This document shows, piece after piece, positions 22,743-34,807 of a stretch of DNA of 64,000 nucleotides. Made by a program: the position numbers and the translations under genes. Location of the stretch: the NCBI GenBank assembly GCA_017165825.1, contig CM029380.1:2212968-2276967 (forward strand), written 5' to 3'. How positions within the stretch are numbered: the stretch's first letter is position 1; every line of letters begins with the position of its first letter. Origin of the DNA: Hepsetus odoe. Its lineage: Eukaryota > Chordata > Actinopteri > Characiformes > Hepsetidae. The notes beneath the pieces are model-generated. The model had not been told where the DNA came from. It saw nothing but the letters and a program-made list of their open reading frames with translations, and ran no database searches.

Positions 22743-23427
22743 TGTCTCTGCTAAGGCCTTCTGGTAATGAGATCATTCACATAATCTCCAAAAATCTGTC
22801 CCCAGGATCAAAAGCTAGCGAGCACTTTAAGCCCGGATCTTAACCGCTGCGGAAAACTTTACTGCTGCCTGATCAGCAGCACACAGTCGTCTGGGCCAAA
22901 ATCTGAACCTGATTAAAATATCAGACAGCCGTCACTGGACCGGCTGACGGCTTGGCGGGAAGTCGGGGCATTATTAGCCGAGGCTGATTCAGTGCCCCAC
23001 ACGCAGGAGGGAGGGCAAGTGTGAGCCTTTCCGCCCTCGCTGTTCATTTTAGTCTGTTTTCCTGCCTGTTTATACCTTTCCGTTTTTCCCCAGACAGACA
23101 GGCTGGGTTTTAACGATCCTCTGCAGCCTAACTATGTTATCACAGCCGGCTGACATCGTCACCCGCTAGTTTGACATTGAATTAATATGCCTTCCGACGT
23201 GCATCGCATGAGAGACGGAATAAGAAGATTGTTCTGGCTTTTTCTTGTCCTGTCTGGCACTGAATTAACAACACAAACAGTCAAATGCAACTGCACATGA
23301 ATGTGATCGACGTTGAATGTTGAAAGTCAAAAACAAAAATGAAAAAGTCACATGAAGCAAAAAAAAAAAAATCACAGTTTTATAAAATAGTCATGTTCTC
23401 TTACTGGCAGAGCTCTAAGTAGGTTAA
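22743..23427. other. Unique block; candidate conserved element 22790-23260
   Basis: Repeat-free, mixed composition with TTGACATTGAATTAATATGC and GATTAAAATATCAG cores. No coding exon. The right end becomes A-rich. Confidence 0.3.
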
Positions 23428-23606
23428 GCAGTAGGTTTCCCTGAGGTATCTTTGAGCAAGGTACCGTCCCCGTCACTGCTCCCCTGTCGCTTTAAATAGC
23501 TGCCCCCTGCTGGACAGTGTTTGAGTGGGTAAAATGCTGAGGTGTAATTTCGTTGGGTCTCACCGTGTGCTGTGTTTCCCGATGAGAATAGTCACTTTCA
23601 CTTTCA
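23428..23606 (+). mobile_element. SINE-K copy lacking head
   Basis: Starts GCAGTAGGTTTCCCTGAGGT, has one intact GGTACC, GCTGCCCCCTGCTGGACAGT, and the complete tail AGTCACTTTCACTTTCAAC. Confidence 0.9.
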
Positions 23607-24549
23607 ACAGGTGAAAGGGAGGCGAACCCGCAAGCTTTAGCTCTTAGAACAACCAATGAATAACTTGGTTGGCTGGAGATGTGGACGAACACAGGAACAA
23701 ATTGAATATGCAACTTGTGAGGACACTCATGACTTGTAGGATGCCACAGAAGAACCATCACTGGAGATGAATCATAGAACATCTCCACTGACGAGTCATT
23801 GAAGAGTAACCATGCTCGCAATAATAAAATGCTCACATTTGCAAAAATTCCCGTTATGTTTATTGTTTCTTGTACTAATGTTCTTATATGGTCAAAGAAG
23901 AAACAAGTACTTGTAGGTAGTTCCCGATTACGACAAAGGAACCTGTGTGGAGGACATCATAAAGCTTTGGATCGGCTGAACAGCACATCCCAAAAATGTT
24001 TCAGGAAAGGGGAAGCCAGAGAGAAATCTTATGATCTACGAACAGTTGAGAAGTTTAAAAGCTTCCTGTGATGGTGGAGAGCACAGACTGTCCTCTTGCC
24101 ATCATGTCGCCCAGAGTTGAAGCATTCTGAGGCACTTTATTTTCTTTACCAGTCTGCTTGATGTTGCGAGGTCCTCTCGCAGCTAAAAGGCTAACTGCGC
24201 AGGAGCTTCGATTTTTTCGCTCCTGTACAGAGAACCAAGCGAGAGTTTCAAAGGCCTGCTCTGAGCGCTCCATCCCTCGTGAAAAAAGCTCATCCTGGTA
24301 TCTGCTCTGAAGCCCAGGCGCTCCACAGGAGGTCTTCCACTCATATAACTCAGCGTTATATTTATGAGGAGAGAGCGAAAGCCCCGCCGAGTTTAAAGGA
24401 GAGCGGGAAGCTCGCACCACAGCCCAAAACATTCAAATGCGACATTGGTTGCTAGATTTGATGCAAAGTGCATGAAATGTGAAGCAGCTGCAGCTTGCGC
24501 ATGCTTCATTTACATTTTTGCATTGCAGCTGATTTCCAAAATATTCAAC
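23607..24549. other. No gene or repeat recognised
   Basis: Unique sequence. A 125-codon minus-strand frame (24055-24432) has no family resemblance and no supporting splice signals. Confidence 0.35.
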
Positions 24550-24740
24550 TTCTTCTTCTTTTTCTTTCGGCTGCTCCCGATTAGGGGTCACCACAGCGGA
24601 TCAGCTGTCTCCATTTCTTCCTGTCCTCTGCATCTTCCTTCCTCCTGTCCTTTAGATCTTCCTTGCTGTAATAAAAGCTCCCATTTCATTCACCAATGCA
24701 GCCAAAAAAGAGCTACTGGGGAATCTTATGAATTTGCTTG
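24550..24740 (-). mobile_element. RTE-like LINE 3' terminus
   Basis: On the - strand it ends with GATCCGCTGTGGTGACCCCT, GGGAGCAGCCGAAAG and an AAG-rich tail, the terminus shared with copies near 27553, 35037, 44876, 56700 and 59850. Confidence 0.75.
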
Positions 24741-25826
24741 AGCCAAAGTCAGTTCCACCCTAAATGTCAGGTTAAGGTAGACCATGCATGTGCATCGAAT
24801 CAATCAATACTTACTTGTATCTCAGTTTTTCTGCAGCAAATTGGTTTTGGGGCGATAGGATGCTACATTTGATTGAGTAGTGGCTTATGAGTGAATCGCT
24901 TTTGTGCTCATTTTATGTTCTGTATGAGAGAAAGCCAATGGATTTGGTCTAGAATGTCTTTTTAAATCTCTTTTTATGGCCCGAAAGAATTCCTCAGAAG
25001 CGCCCCCTAGAGTCTGACCAGCGAGGAGATAATCTCGTCAGAAATCCTGCAGCCGATTTTCTTTTTTTGCCTTATACATCTGCTAATTCTGTTCAAATGA
25101 CTGGCATTTAGCTCATACAATGGAAGAATGTTCTTAACCTCACCTTATAATTTCGTTGTATTTTACTCCCTGGCTCTTCCTATCACTCCAATTGTCAGGA
25201 TTTATAGAGTTAATGGTGCTTTAGATTTGTGTAGAATAAGAAATGGAAAAACGTCACGCTGAAAATTCCAACGTGGCTGCCTGAGTGATGGCACCCGATG
25301 CCTGGCCGAAAAAACAAAGTCTCTTCAGTGGATTTTCTCAAATTCTCTGGCTGGTTAAAGAGTGCAGTGTTGAGCTTAAGAAAGCCATTCACTTGTCACA
25401 GAGGCAGAAAGCGGTGATCAATAAAGCCAGCTAATCGAGGAGTCGTTAGACATCGCCATGGTTACTGCCGCTCCAGAGAGCTTGCATTCGGTATCCCAGA
25501 GGTGTCAAGGAAGGCGTTATTAGTTATGAGAGTATCCAACAGGGAGCAATTTGGATCTTGCAGATTCATGAGAGTGAATCGATAGCATGTGAAAAGTGAG
25601 GGAAAGGAAGTTGTAAAATGAAGCGTCCCAGGTTCACAGACCTTTCTGCATGTCGTCCTCTCATATCGGTGAAGTGTCGGGGCACTGGGAATGTGCTGGG
25701 ACTGTTTTACAGTCTGTGTTATTGGTGTTGGTCTCACTGGGAATATGTAAACAGCACCTTCAATCCATTCCAGTCTAATAGCCCAGCCATTGCCACTTCA
25801 TCAGAAATCCCTCCATTGCTGGACTT
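24741..25826. other. No gene or repeat recognised
   Basis: Unique sequence about 1.1 kb long; only short uninformative open frames. Confidence 0.4.
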
Positions 25827-26037
25827 AAAAAAAAAAAAAAAAAAGGTTGTGGGGTTTGAAAGCCAGAAAGTAGGTTGCCCTGAGGTACCCTTGAGCAAGG
25901 TACCATCCCCATCACTGCTCCCCAGGTGCTTTAAATAGCTGCCCCCTGCTGCACGTGTGTGTATGGGTGAGGTTGAATTTCGTTGCGTCGCACTCTGCGC
26001 TGTGTTTCACAATGACGAGAAGTCACTTTAACTTTCT
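25827..26037 (+). mobile_element. SINE-K copy lacking head, preceded by an A-run
   Basis: An 18-base A-run is followed by GGTTTGAAAG, GCCCTGAGGTACCCTTGAGC, GGTACC, GCTGCCCCCTGCTGCACGTG and the tail AGTCACTTTAACTTTC. Confidence 0.9.
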
Positions 26038-26619
26038 TTTTATTTATTTGGCTACCGAAGACTTGGCTGCCACGTCCCATCATGCGCAGTGCATTATACG
26101 TTCTTCAGGTCATGCTTAAGTTCATCAGAGCTCTACAAGTTTGTCCAAATGACATCTCTCTTTGTTGGACGTGGACCGTCCATCTGTTTCTTACCGCTGT
26201 GTCTCGGCACCAGTGGCCATTTGTCCTGGCATGGGCATGGGCCTCGCCGCCAGCGCCTCTGGACAGCCGCCCTGGCCCTGCAAACGGAGTCCAAAGTGCT
26301 ATCGCAAAGTCCAGGATTGATTGCGAGGCGATTAAGGCTAAATGGGTATTTAATAGCCGTGCTGAACACATTATTTATTGAACGCTTTAAAGCGTGAGCC
26401 AAGGCTTGTGGGAGGAGTCTGGATGAAGCTGGAGCTGTTTGCTCTTTACGTGGCCCATTAGGAATCAGAACCTTTTTGGCTCAGAGGAAATGCTGTTTCT
26501 TGATTTATTGTGGGAACAAAGTTACATTTGCATGTTATTTTTGGAGCTTTTTCATGCTTTGCTGGTTTTGGACGCCACTGGTTTCAAAATTATTAACAGA
26601 CTGCAGCGTTTCATGCGCT
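26038..26619. other. Unique block; candidate conserved element 26230-26395
   Basis: 26230-26395 combines a GC-rich part with GGCGATTAAGGCTAAATGGG and TATTTAATAGCC. Open frames cross it in four readings (60-102 codons), as expected for a stop-poor GC-rich segment. No splice-bounded exon. Confidence 0.3.
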
Positions 26620-26801
26620 TTAGTTCATTTACATTTACGACATTTAGCTGACGCTCTTATTCAGAGCGACTTCCAATTCCTGATTACAGCCTCCCTGGAG
26701 CAACTTAATGGTTAAAGGTTTTGTTCAGGAACTCAATGCTGGTAGTGATGGAGATGGAATTCGAACCTGAGACCACCACCGCTAGTACCGTGTGGCAACC
26801 T
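26620..26801 (-). mobile_element. L2-tail-type SINE copy
   Basis: ATTTACATTTACGACATTTA then GCTGACGCTCTTATTCAGAG is the reverse complement of the L2-like terminus. It is followed by CTGGAGCAACTTAATGGTTA, GGTTTTGTTCAGGAACTCAA and a B-box-like TTCGAACCTGAGACC. The layout matches 47452-47625. Confidence 0.75.
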
Positions 26802-26850
26802 AATATTCACAGTTTTCAGTCATGTGACCTTTCAATATTTCAACAGGAGA

Positions 26851-26983
26851 AACCTTCTCCCAAGGTTTCTTCCTGCAGGTTTAGGGAGTTGTGCCTCTGT
26901 CGCCCTCGGCTTGCTCACTCGGACCTGGATTCTGTAAAGTTACTCTGTGACAACAACCGTTGTAAAATTGACTTGACTTTTCT
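26851..26983 (+). repeat. Dispersed fish repeat ending in AAAATTGACTTGACTT
   Basis: CCTTCTCCCAAGGTTTCTTC, TGTCGCCCTCGGCTTGCTCA and GTTACTCTGTGACAACAACC lead to AAAATTGACTTGACTT, a very common teleost repeat terminus as I recall it. The opposite orientation appears near 53958. Confidence 0.65.
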
Positions 26984-27552
26984 TTACGTTACCCAATTAA
27001 TATATGTAATAACAATGTAATATCATTGTAATAAATGTTTTCTACTGACTAATGACTCTTAGTGCTGCTCTTAAAGCCATAAAACCATCATTTCTGTGAG
27101 GAAATCCAACAGAAACCCATAAAGTGCCTCATGTAGAAATTAATCCAGAGATAAACAAAGACACTTCCAGCACGAGGACATCTCAGCCCCTCCTGCCTTT
27201 GCCAGGTAGACAGGTTCCAGCACAGAAATAGCTCCTTAACGCGCCGTGGTGAAGTGCTTTAATTTGGTTGGACACTGAGACCGACAGGGAGCACAGCTGC
27301 AAATAAAATATCATTTCCCTCTAAATGAATGCAGCGGAAGGCGTGTGAATCCGGGCTCCTGCTTTTTTAGCCAAGGGCCTCTTCGAGGCTCGCTCGGAAA
27401 TGATCCAGATTTGAGCAATTACAGCAGCAATAATATCCAAATATAGCCAAATAGAACGGGAGGCAGATGGGACACTTCAGACGTAACAGGCTGAAAGTGG
27501 TTCTCAGTGGAAGAATGAAAAGGTCAATGACGGTACCGGGCACATCCTTGGT
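26984..27552. other. Unique block
   Basis: No gene or repeat. 27230-27460 is compositionally even and might be a conserved element. Confidence 0.3.
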
Positions 27553-27935
27553 TGGTCCTGCTAGGCGTCACCACAGCAGATTGTCTGTCTCCATGTCTTC
27601 TTGTCCTCTGCATCTTCCCCTTCCATTCAAATTGCCTGCATGTCCTCGCTCACCACATCCATAAACCTCCACTTTGTCCTTCCTTTCCTCTTCTTGCCTG
27701 GCAGTCCCATCCTCAACATATCAGACCTTCAACTTCCAGCTTCATACTCATCACTCTGATAATCTTCACCTCCAAAAAACTCTTGATGTACTCTTCCTTC
27801 CTGATAACACCTACACCATTTCTCCTTCCATCCACGCCATGGCAGAACAGTTTAAAACCTCCTTCGGAGCTCTGGTTTCCTCCCACGCTCCAAAGACAGA
27901 CATGGGCAGCAGATGGACTGGAGATACCCCTTGGT
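27553..27935 (-). mobile_element. RTE-like LINE with 3' end joined to endonuclease region
   Basis: Read on the - strand, the right part encodes KLFCHGVDGRRNGVGVIRKE and EYIKSFLEVK, RVMSMKLEVEG, the end of an apurinic-type endonuclease domain of the craniofacial-development-protein-2/RTE type. The left part is the element's 3' end. The reverse transcriptase that should separate them is missing; the join is near 27720. Confidence 0.75.
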
Positions 27936-29220
27936 AGTGACTGTATGTGGGGCCAAATCCCATTTCCCACCCTTGTCTCTAACCCTACACTTAATACCTC
28001 AAGAGGTTACGTCATTATCGCAAATCTGTGCATTATTCAGTCATATCACATGTCGCCCTGTGATGGCATATGACATTCTAAATGTAACTAGTCCAATGTA
28101 ACGCTCGTCTAATATCAGTACAGTCCCGGGTCGCCCACAGAGCATTACCAGACTCCTGGCAATATATAATCAGGGTCTTGTTTGATTAATTGGTTGAACA
28201 TTGAGGTGGTGAAATTAAGGACGTTCGAAATGTCCAGTAAAATTTCTACATAGAACTACGTTTCTACGTTAAAATATCAGTTTTCATCCCATCTCATGGG
28301 AGAAGGTTATAACAATTGCCCCTCATACCCCGGTTCCACAGGACTGCTGGATCCTCAAAAACAAAGGATTAAATTTGTAATAAGAAATATGAAATCATTT
28401 AGGCCTTTGTCTGTGTTTCTACCTTGGAACGGACTGGTGTTGCTTCTTCAGCTTTTACCATACAAGGTATGGTAACCATGGCTACAATAAGCAGCTCAGA
28501 GAATTGATGGACGTCAAATTTGTGGTGGTCCAATATGTTTTTTCTCCATTTTTTTCTAGAAATGGACCCATAGAAATGCTACAAAATGACTTATCACTTT
28601 AACTAATTTGTCTTCTCCTGTGCAGATCCCATTCTGGAAGCTTTTGGACAAGGTGATGACATACCCTTCAATGAAAGTATCACTTCAACAGATCTGAGCG
28701 CTTCAAATTAAGACCTGAATTCCCCGCCACACTCGCATGCGTGCAGACATTTAACGCATGTAGAGATATTAGAGTGACAGCAGGCTTGTGGAGTTGACTG
28801 ATTAATGCACATCCTCTTAGCACACACTGCTCCTCTTTACCCAAGAGTGGGATTAATGGGTGCAGTCGTTTATCTCCGCAATCTGAAGAGAGAGTTAAAA
28901 AAAGGGTCCTTAAATTCTGAAGCAGTCGGTTCAATCTGACTTGGTTTGACTGGAGATAATTGATGCTCTCCTGCTGTCTGCCAGCCTCAGAAGCCGCATA
29001 AGCAGTTATGGTGGAGGGAAGAATGCGAGAAGAGCAATGATGTAAACATTTTGCTCAGACATCAGCCTCTTGAGACCTCCGCCCGCTGCTGATTTCACAC
29101 ACAACCCCGGCGCCATGTGGCTAACATGGCATCCAAAGCCTTCGAATCATAACGATCGAAAAACACAGTTTTCTGCGCTTTATTTGTCTCCTTCTGATAT
29201 TGTCAGCAGCTGTTGCACCC
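27936..29220. other. Unique sequence; candidate conserved element 28690-28960
   Basis: No repeats recognised. 28690-28960 (with GATTAATGCACATCC and GTGGGATTAATGGGTGCAGT) and 28960-29120 look like conserved non-coding DNA. The remainder shows nothing. Confidence 0.3.
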
Positions 29221-29615
29221 ACTCTATTTAATGCATGGCTGGACTCCTTCTCCGAAAGCTGGAGCTCGACCACGGAAGAGAGGGAGTGAATGGAGAGGCG
29301 GGGCGCAACAATCTGTCAGCCGCTCAATACTGCAACAGCAGCATGGGGACCCACCAAGAACAGCAGAAGAAGCACAATGACCTGCAGGAACGCAGTGTAG
29401 GGCCTGCTGGAGAGCCAACCTTCCCTGGAGCTCTGACAGATGGAGAAGCAAGGCTGTTATCAATGACTAATGGTTAGTTAACAAAGTCAATAAAACCCTT
29501 TTAGCTCCTAGCTCATTGAAACGAACAGAAATATGCAGATTGTTTCCAAACGACTGCTCCAGGACACTTTTGTAGGCCGGTAGAAGAGGAGGGGTTTCTT
29601 CATGATCTGAATTTA
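29221..29615. other. Unique GC-rich stretch with 80-codon open frame
   Basis: The + strand frame 29235-29477 is open with an ATG but matches no family known to me, has no upstream splice acceptor in phase and is mirrored by a 79-codon frame on the other strand. Probably non-coding. Confidence 0.25.
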
Positions 29616-29745
29616 ATAGTCGTGGCCTTGTGGTTTGGGACTAGGCCTCATAATCAGAAGGTTGTGAGTTCAAGTCCCAGAACAGTAGGTCGCCCTGAGG
29701 TGCCCTTGAGCAAGGTACCATCCCCATCACTGCTCTCTGGGCGCC
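29616..29745 (+). mobile_element. SINE-K copy, 5' half
   Basis: GTCGTGGCCTTGTGGTTTGG (A-box), GAGTTCAAGTCCC (B-box), GCCCTGAGGTGCCCTTGAGC and one GGTACC. It stops after GGGCGCC. Confidence 0.88.
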
Positions 29746-30039
29746 AGATATCTCAGGTCCACACCAAAATGATGATAAGGGCCCAGAAGATCAAAAATAT
29801 GTGGACTCGATCCACATCATCTGGGGAGCTCTGGTCCTGCCTTTCTGGGGAGCAGGCCACCTTAACCTGGACTAAGTTCTCCAAGAGCTCTTGCTGTTCA
29901 CATCAGTGCTGAACAGGTGTAGGACACTTTGAAGTCCACCTGATAGAACGTCAACCATGTGTTTGACTGATGAACGAGTCCAGTGCCGTTTTCCAGCCTC
30001 GCCTCATTTTTAAACTGCATTGTTTGTGTATATAATATA

Positions 30040-30338
30040 GCAGTGGGTAGCACTGTTGCCCTCCCTGTCAGAAGGTCCTGGTTTCGATTCCCAGGTGGGA
30101 CGGTCCGTATCCTTTCTGTGTGAAGTGGACATGTTCTCCCCATATCTGTGTTTTTCCTCCAGGAGCTTCAGTTTTGTCCACCGTCCAAAGACCTGAGTGT
30201 TCTGTGTGTCTGCCCTGTGATGAACTGGTGACCTGTCCAGGGTGTGTCCCCACCTTTCGCCCTGTGAGAGCTGGGATATACTCCAGCCCTGCTTGTCACA
30301 AGGACAAGGGGCTCAGAAAATGAGCGAGTGAGTGAGTA
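30040..30338 (+). mobile_element. DANA/V-SINE-like copy, near full length
   Basis: The best copy of this family here. It has tRNA-like head GCAGTGGGTAGCACTGTTGC, B-box GGTTTCGATTCCC, the conserved CCTTTCTGTGTGAAGTGGAC block, GTGATGAACTGGTGACCTGT, and tail GGCTCAGAAAATGAGCGAGT. Confidence 0.92.
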
Positions 30339-30481
30339 TGTATGGGATATTTTAAAATAAACATACATTTTTAAAAAAATTGTTCTTGTGAGTCACCACT
30401 GAGACAGAATATGGAGGCCCACATGACATGGGTAGCCTGTTTGTTGCCGAACACAGTAAGATATGTTGCCAACCCAAGGTC

Positions 30482-30484
<3 letters not shown>

Positions 30485-30521
<37 letters not shown>

Positions 30522-30532
30522 TCGAGAGAGGG

Positions 30533-30583
<51 letters not shown>

Positions 30584-30584
30584 G

Positions 30585-30678
<94 letters not shown>

Positions 30679-30740
30679 GAGAGAGAGAGAGCAAGAGTGA
30701 GAGAGAGAGAGAGAGAGAGAGGAGGGATCGAGAGAGAGAT

Positions 30741-30786
<46 letters not shown>

Positions 30787-30947
30787 GGATCGAGAGAGAG
30801 AGAGGGATCGAGAGAGAGAGATCGAGAGAGAGAGAAAGAGAGAGAGAGAGGGATCGAGAGAGAGAGAGAGAGAGAGAGAGAGGGATCGAGAGAGAGAGAA
30901 ATCGAGAGAGAGAGAGAAAGAGAGAGGGATCGAGAGAGAGAGAGATC

Positions 30948-31004
<57 letters not shown>

Positions 31005-31006
31005 GG

Positions 31007-31047
<41 letters not shown>

Positions 31048-31080
31048 GAGAGAGAGGGAGGGATTGAGAGAGAGGGAGGG

Positions 31081-31148
<68 letters not shown>

Positions 31149-31202
31149 TCGAGAGAGAGGGAGGGATTGAGAGAGAGGGAGGGATTGAGAGAGAGAGAGA
31201 GC
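30485..31202. repeat. Long (GA)n tract with GGGATCGA interruptions, about 720 bp
   Basis: Almost pure purine on the + strand, punctuated by GGGATCGAGAGA-type units that bring in the only pyrimidines. Arg-Glu open frames up to 218 codons are translations of the repeat. Confidence 0.97.
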
Positions 31203-31925
31203 TATGTGAATAAAGGTAAAGACTCTGTATGATTTATGGCTCCTGTGGTGATTTTAGTCTACGTTTTAACACACTGTCCAATTTCTTGCCCCCCCCCCCC
31301 ACTCCATTCTCAACTACCCGCCCTGGTCTCCGGCACGGAGCACTGCTCTTAAATTGGTCCCATTTGTTTCAATTAGCCACAGACATTGACCTCCGCATCG
31401 CATTGCCTTGCAACACGAGCAATAACGGCCATGAGGATGACCGGCCCTTCCAGACGCCTTCAATCATCAGAACTTCTGTAAATGCAGAGAGCGAGGTCAG
31501 GAGCCCACGCAGGAACGCTCAGTCTCATGTAAAGTACCAACCTTCGCTGCTCTGTATGGATTTGTTGTGGAGAAGCTCTCGCTGAAATATGGGTTTAAAT
31601 TATTCAACTCACACACTCTGCGGATTCCCGAGGTGGGCAATTTTTTGGAAAAATATAAGCAGTTCCTGACCCCCTGCAGGAATCTGAGTGGAGGGCCCGG
31701 CGTGGGAGGCAGATACGGTGTGCTTTAGTATTACGGCTCAAGCTCAGAGCAAACACAGCAGCCTGGTGCTGCGCTGAAAAGAACAGTCTGACCTTTAAAA
31801 AACCTCCACACACCCCAATATTTTGGGCATTTTAAATTTTCATTCATTTGAAGGTGTTTTTATTTTTACGTTTTTATGTGTTATAAGCAAAACGTGTTAG
31901 AAGCTGCTTATTTTTAATCATACAA
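31203..31925. other. Unique block; candidate conserved element 31310-31580
   Basis: After a ten-base C-run, 31310-31580 is repeat-free with TTTCAATTAGCCACAGACAT and AATCATCAGAAC cores. One + strand frame (31229-31585) is open across it without splice support. Confidence 0.3.
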
Positions 31926-32034
31926 TTTAACCAGGTCCTTTCTGTGTGTGGAGTTGTTCCCGTGTGTGTGTGTGTGGGTCGAAAGCAGAGGACTGCGCAG
32001 TGTTTCACGAGGACGGATATAGTCACTTTCACTT
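31926..32034 (+). mobile_element. SINE-K tail fragment
   Basis: GTGTGTGTGGGTCGAAAGCA, GTGTTTCACGAGGACGGATA and TAGTCACTTTCACTTG. Confidence 0.7.
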
Positions 32035-32773
32035 GATCTTTATTCTTTTTTTCTGATGACTCCTACTGCTTCACCCCTAATACTTTAGACACTTAAATGA
32101 TAAATTAGAGCTAAAGTTAAAAGTTATCCGAGAAATGCAGAGTAAAGTACAGTACCTGAATACTGAGTACAGTAATTAAGTATTTCTACTTGCTTGTGGG
32201 GTTCTAAATGGGAATGTCCCGTGTTGGGCTTTGGGAGACCTGTTTGAGCGGAGAAAAGAAACATTGTCATTAAACATTTTTGTGTTTTAATGGAAAAAAT
32301 GAGGAGGAATATATTGTGAAAGCGTTCTTCATAGGAGATCCCTCGCTGGCTGCGACAACAATTCAAAGACCTTGAAAATCAAGAGGACTTTCGTCCTCCA
32401 GCTGGCCCTCTGCAGGCGGTTGCCGTGCCGATGGGTTCTCTGTGAGCGCTCGGATGATTGTAGCAATATTGGACTCATCACGTGTCGCACGGCTCTCTCT
32501 AAACAGAAATCCTCCACAAGGGCCACACCAGACTCGTCCCGCCACTGTCTGCTCCCTTTGAACAGGAGAACATCTGCCCCGTTACAAAGGCAGCAGAACT
32601 CAAGCTGGGCTGCTGGGGGGCTCAAACACCAGCGCCGGGGTCCCGACCGACACCAGCGTTCCCCAAGTGCCGGCTGCCTGTCAGTTAATAAATAGTCGAC
32701 CTTAAAAAGCCAAGGGTGGAAAATCCTTGTAGTTACTAATACGCAGTCAGTCATGTTGAAACATGAGAATAGT
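32035..32773. other. Unique block; possible conserved element 32330-32700
   Basis: No repeat. A + strand frame (32372-32695) and several minus frames are open through a GC-rich stretch, but none has recognisable protein character. Confidence 0.3.
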
Positions 32774-33047
32774 ACAGTACACAGAATAATACAGAGAACA
32801 CAGAATACAGAACAACACAGTAAATGAATAGAGAACACAGAACACAGAACAACACACAGAACACAGAACAACACAGAGAACACAGAACACAGAACAACAC
32901 ACAGAAACACAGAACAACACAGAGAACACAGAACACAGAACAACACACAGAACACAGAACAACACAGAGAACACAGAACACAGAACAACACACAGAACAC
33001 AGAACAACACAGAGAACACAGAACAACACACAGAACAACACAGAGAA
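32774..33047. repeat. Higher-order minisatellite of GAACACA/GAACAACAC words (unit about 45 bp)
   Basis: Two short words, AGAACACAGAACACAG and AACAACACACAG, alternate in a roughly 45-bp unit repeated about five times with near identity in the middle. From about 32830 the + strand contains no T. Cys-Val-Leu and Thr-Gln-Asn frames are translations of it. Confidence 0.93.
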
Positions 33048-34318
33048 GTGTGTGTATGTATGTGTGTGTGCGTGCGTGTGTGTGTTAGAGTGTGTGTGTG
33101 TGTTTGTGTGTGTGTTAGAGTGTGTGTGTGAGTGTGTGTTATTGTGTGTGTTAGAGTGTGTGTGCGTATGAGTGTGTTTGTGTGTATGTGTTGAGTGTGT
33201 GTGTTAGAGTGTGTGAGTGAGTGTGTGTGTGTTAGAGTGTGTGAGTGAGTGTGTGTGTGTGTGTTAGTGTGTTGTGTGTGTGTGTGTTTGCGTGTGTGTG
33301 TGTGTGTGTTTGTGAGTGTGTGTTAGTGTGTGTGTGTTAGAGTGTGTGTGTGTAAGTAGAGTGTGTGTGTGTGTTAGTGTGTGTGTGTTAGAGTGTGTGT
33401 GTGTGTGTGTGTATAGAGTGTGTGTGTGTGTGTGTTAGAGTGTGTGTGTGAGTGTGTGTTAGGAGTGTGTGTGTGTGAGTGTGTGTTAGTGTGTTAGTGT
33501 GTGTGAGTGTGTGTTAGTTTGTGTGTGTGTGTGTGTGTGTGTGAGAGTGTGTTAGTGTGTGAGTGTTAGAGTGTGTTAGTGTGTTAATGTGTGTGTGTGA
33601 GTGTGAGTTAGAGTGCGTTAGTGTGTGTGTGTGTTAGTGTGTTTGTTAGAGTGTGTGTGTGTGTGTGTGTGTTTGTGTGTGTTAGTGTATGAGTGTGTGT
33701 TAGTGTGTGTGTGTGTGTGTGTTTGTGTGTGTGAGAGTGTGTGTTAGTGTGTGTGTGTGTGAGTGTGTGTTAGTGTGTGTGTTTTGTGTGTGCTAGGTAT
33801 GGTGTGTATAGTGTGTGTGTGTGTGTGTGTGTGTTTGTGTGTGTGTATATGTGTGTGTGTGAGAGTGTGTTATGTGTGGAGTGTGTTAGTGTGTGTGTGT
33901 GTGTGTGATATGTGTATAGTGTGTTTGTGTGTTAGTGTGTGTGTAGAGTGTGTGTGTGTGTGAGTGTGTGTAAGTAGAGGTGTGTGTGTGTGAGTGAGTG
34001 TGTGTTATGTTTGTGTGTTAGTGTGTGTGTGTGAGTGTGTGTGTGAGAGGTGTGTTTGAGTGTGTGTGAGAGTGTGTGTGTGTGTGTGTGTGAGGTAAGT
34101 GTGTGTTAGTGTGGTGTGTGTGTGTGAGGTATAGTGTGTGTTAGTGTGTGTTATGTGTGTGTGTTAGTGTGTGTGTGTGTGTGTTAGTGTGTGTTAGTGT
34201 GTTGTGTGTGTTAGTGTGTGTGTGTGTGTGGTGTGTGTGTGTGTGTGAGTGTGTGTGTGTGTGTGAGTGTGAGTGTGTTTCAGTGTGTGTGTGTGTGTGT
34301 GTGAGTGTGTTCAGTGTT
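33048..34318. repeat. TG-rich tract, about 1.27 kb, with TTAGAG interruptions
   Basis: TGTGTG runs are separated by TTAGAG, TTAGTG or GAG at irregular spacing; C is nearly absent on the + strand. It abuts the T-free array at 33047. Confidence 0.95.
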
Positions 34319-34807
34319 ATATTAAGAACTCCTGACAGTGAGGAATGATTATATCAGGCTGTTATTTAATATTAATATCTGCGCTGTGCTTCCTCACCGG
34401 GCTCATGATGACATGATGATATTATGACACTACTAATGAAAGAATAACAAGGCAGAGCTCGACCCCCACACAATCCAATCAGACGCGCCGAGCTGAGGAA
34501 GATTAAAACAGCCCGAAGAACGGCGGCGTCCCCGGTCCCGGCCAGCAAGGCTTTATTCACCGTACGGCCTGCAGACGCTGATTCTGTGTTTACAGCTCCC
34601 GTCACCCCTTTCCTCAGAGCCGGACTCGATGATTATTAAATATTCAAGATGATTAATTTTTAATGCTGTGTTTGGTATGTGCAGTGTTGCCGCGGGAACC
34701 CTTAATGACCTTTAGCATCAAAAAGAATCAACGTTGCTCATTTGGGAGGAAAATAAAATTACCGTGCGAGCCTGTTGCCTGATCCTGATTACTTTCTGAA
34801 ACCTTGA
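34319..34807. other. Unique block; candidate conserved element
   Basis: After the TG tract the sequence is repeat-free with GATTATTAAATATTCAAGATGATTAAT-like runs (34630-34660) and a GC-rich centre. No exon seen. Confidence 0.3.

Noticed and set aside
30411..31067. 218-codon Arg-Glu frame resembling an RE-rich splicing factor
   Set aside because: Created by the GA tract; two other frames are open the same way and the opposite strand is Ser-Leu.
32329..33000. 223-codon Cys-Val-Leu frame that might look like a membrane protein
   Set aside because: Encoded by the GAACACA/GAACAACAC minisatellite.
33048..34318. Telomere-like or CRISPR-like array
   Set aside because: Units are irregular TG runs with TTAGAG interruptions; no TTAGGG arrays and no repeat-spacer regularity.
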